Positions 6,485 to 6,498 of a DNA stretch of 6,498 nucleotides are shown in pieces. Both the position numbers and the translations under genes were made by a program. The stretch comes from Pseudomonadota bacterium (lineage in GTDB: Bacteria; Pseudomonadota; Alphaproteobacteria; Ferrovibrionales; Ferrovibrionaceae): the NCBI GenBank assembly GCA_023434425.1, contig JAEYSS010000123.1, forward strand, positions 1 to 6,498. The letters run 5' to 3'. Under the pieces are notes generated by a model, which had not been told where the DNA came from, ran no database searches, and saw nothing but the letters and a program-made list of their open reading frames with translations. Positions within the stretch are counted from its first letter, which is position 1. Every line of letters starts with the position of its first letter.

Positions 6485-6498
6485 ATGACCTACCGCGT
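6485..6498 (+). CDS. Probable start of a further gene, cut by the window edge
   Basis: ATG at 6485-6487 begins a frame reading MTYR before the sequence ends. TTGGAG at 6474-6479 places a good GGAG Shine-Dalgarno five bases upstream, and the site lies just beyond the repeat pair where a new gene would be expected. Four codons cannot identify a product, and the call rests only on the ribosome binding site and position. An in-frame GTG at 6479 is a weaker alternative. Confidence 0.35.

Overview
This is a GC-rich chromosomal window with strong G/C preference at third codon positions. The gene content (an Era C-terminus, a YhjG-like AsmA protein, a YihY/BrkB protein, a short-type dihydroxy-acid dehydratase) and a CGTCAT-type palindromic repeat after the last full gene suggest an alphaproteobacterium, possibly of the Rhodospirillales. 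That placement is inferred from family resemblance; no marker here fixes a genus. I see no phage, transposon, CRISPR, tRNA or rRNA.

Layout. Bases 1-111 are the 3' end of era (plus strand). Seven bases later, convergent to it, ends a minus-strand pair: an AEC-family permease (119-1039) preceded by an unrecognised 122-residue protein (1097-1465). A 127-base divergent intergenic region (1466-1592) is locally AT-rich and structured. It holds a 9-bp inverted repeat, a TTAA-N7-TTAA motif matching the CtrA box, and a hairpin that reaches into the ribosome binding site of the next gene. The plus strand then carries a YhjG-like AsmA protein (1593-3653) and a YihY/BrkB membrane protein (3650-4534), which overlap by the four bases ATGA. 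ilvD (4593-6383) follows 58 bases later. The end holds a pair of inverted palindromic repeats (6397-6470) and the probable first codons of another gene (from 6485). No gene-free stretch exceeds 300 bases.

How the genes fit together. The AsmA-like and YihY genes are translationally coupled and both belong to the cell envelope. AsmA-family proteins are anchored in the inner membrane with a large periplasmic part, and several are implicated in lipid delivery to the outer membrane; YihY proteins are multi-pass inner-membrane proteins. This pairing is the most interesting functional hint in the window. ilvD is a housekeeping enzyme of branched-chain amino acid synthesis and may be co-transcribed or may start its own transcript. 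The window is otherwise ordinary chromosome: I do not see a clearly new system. The points that deserve a second look are the regulatory structure at 1480-1586 and the AsmA/YihY pair.
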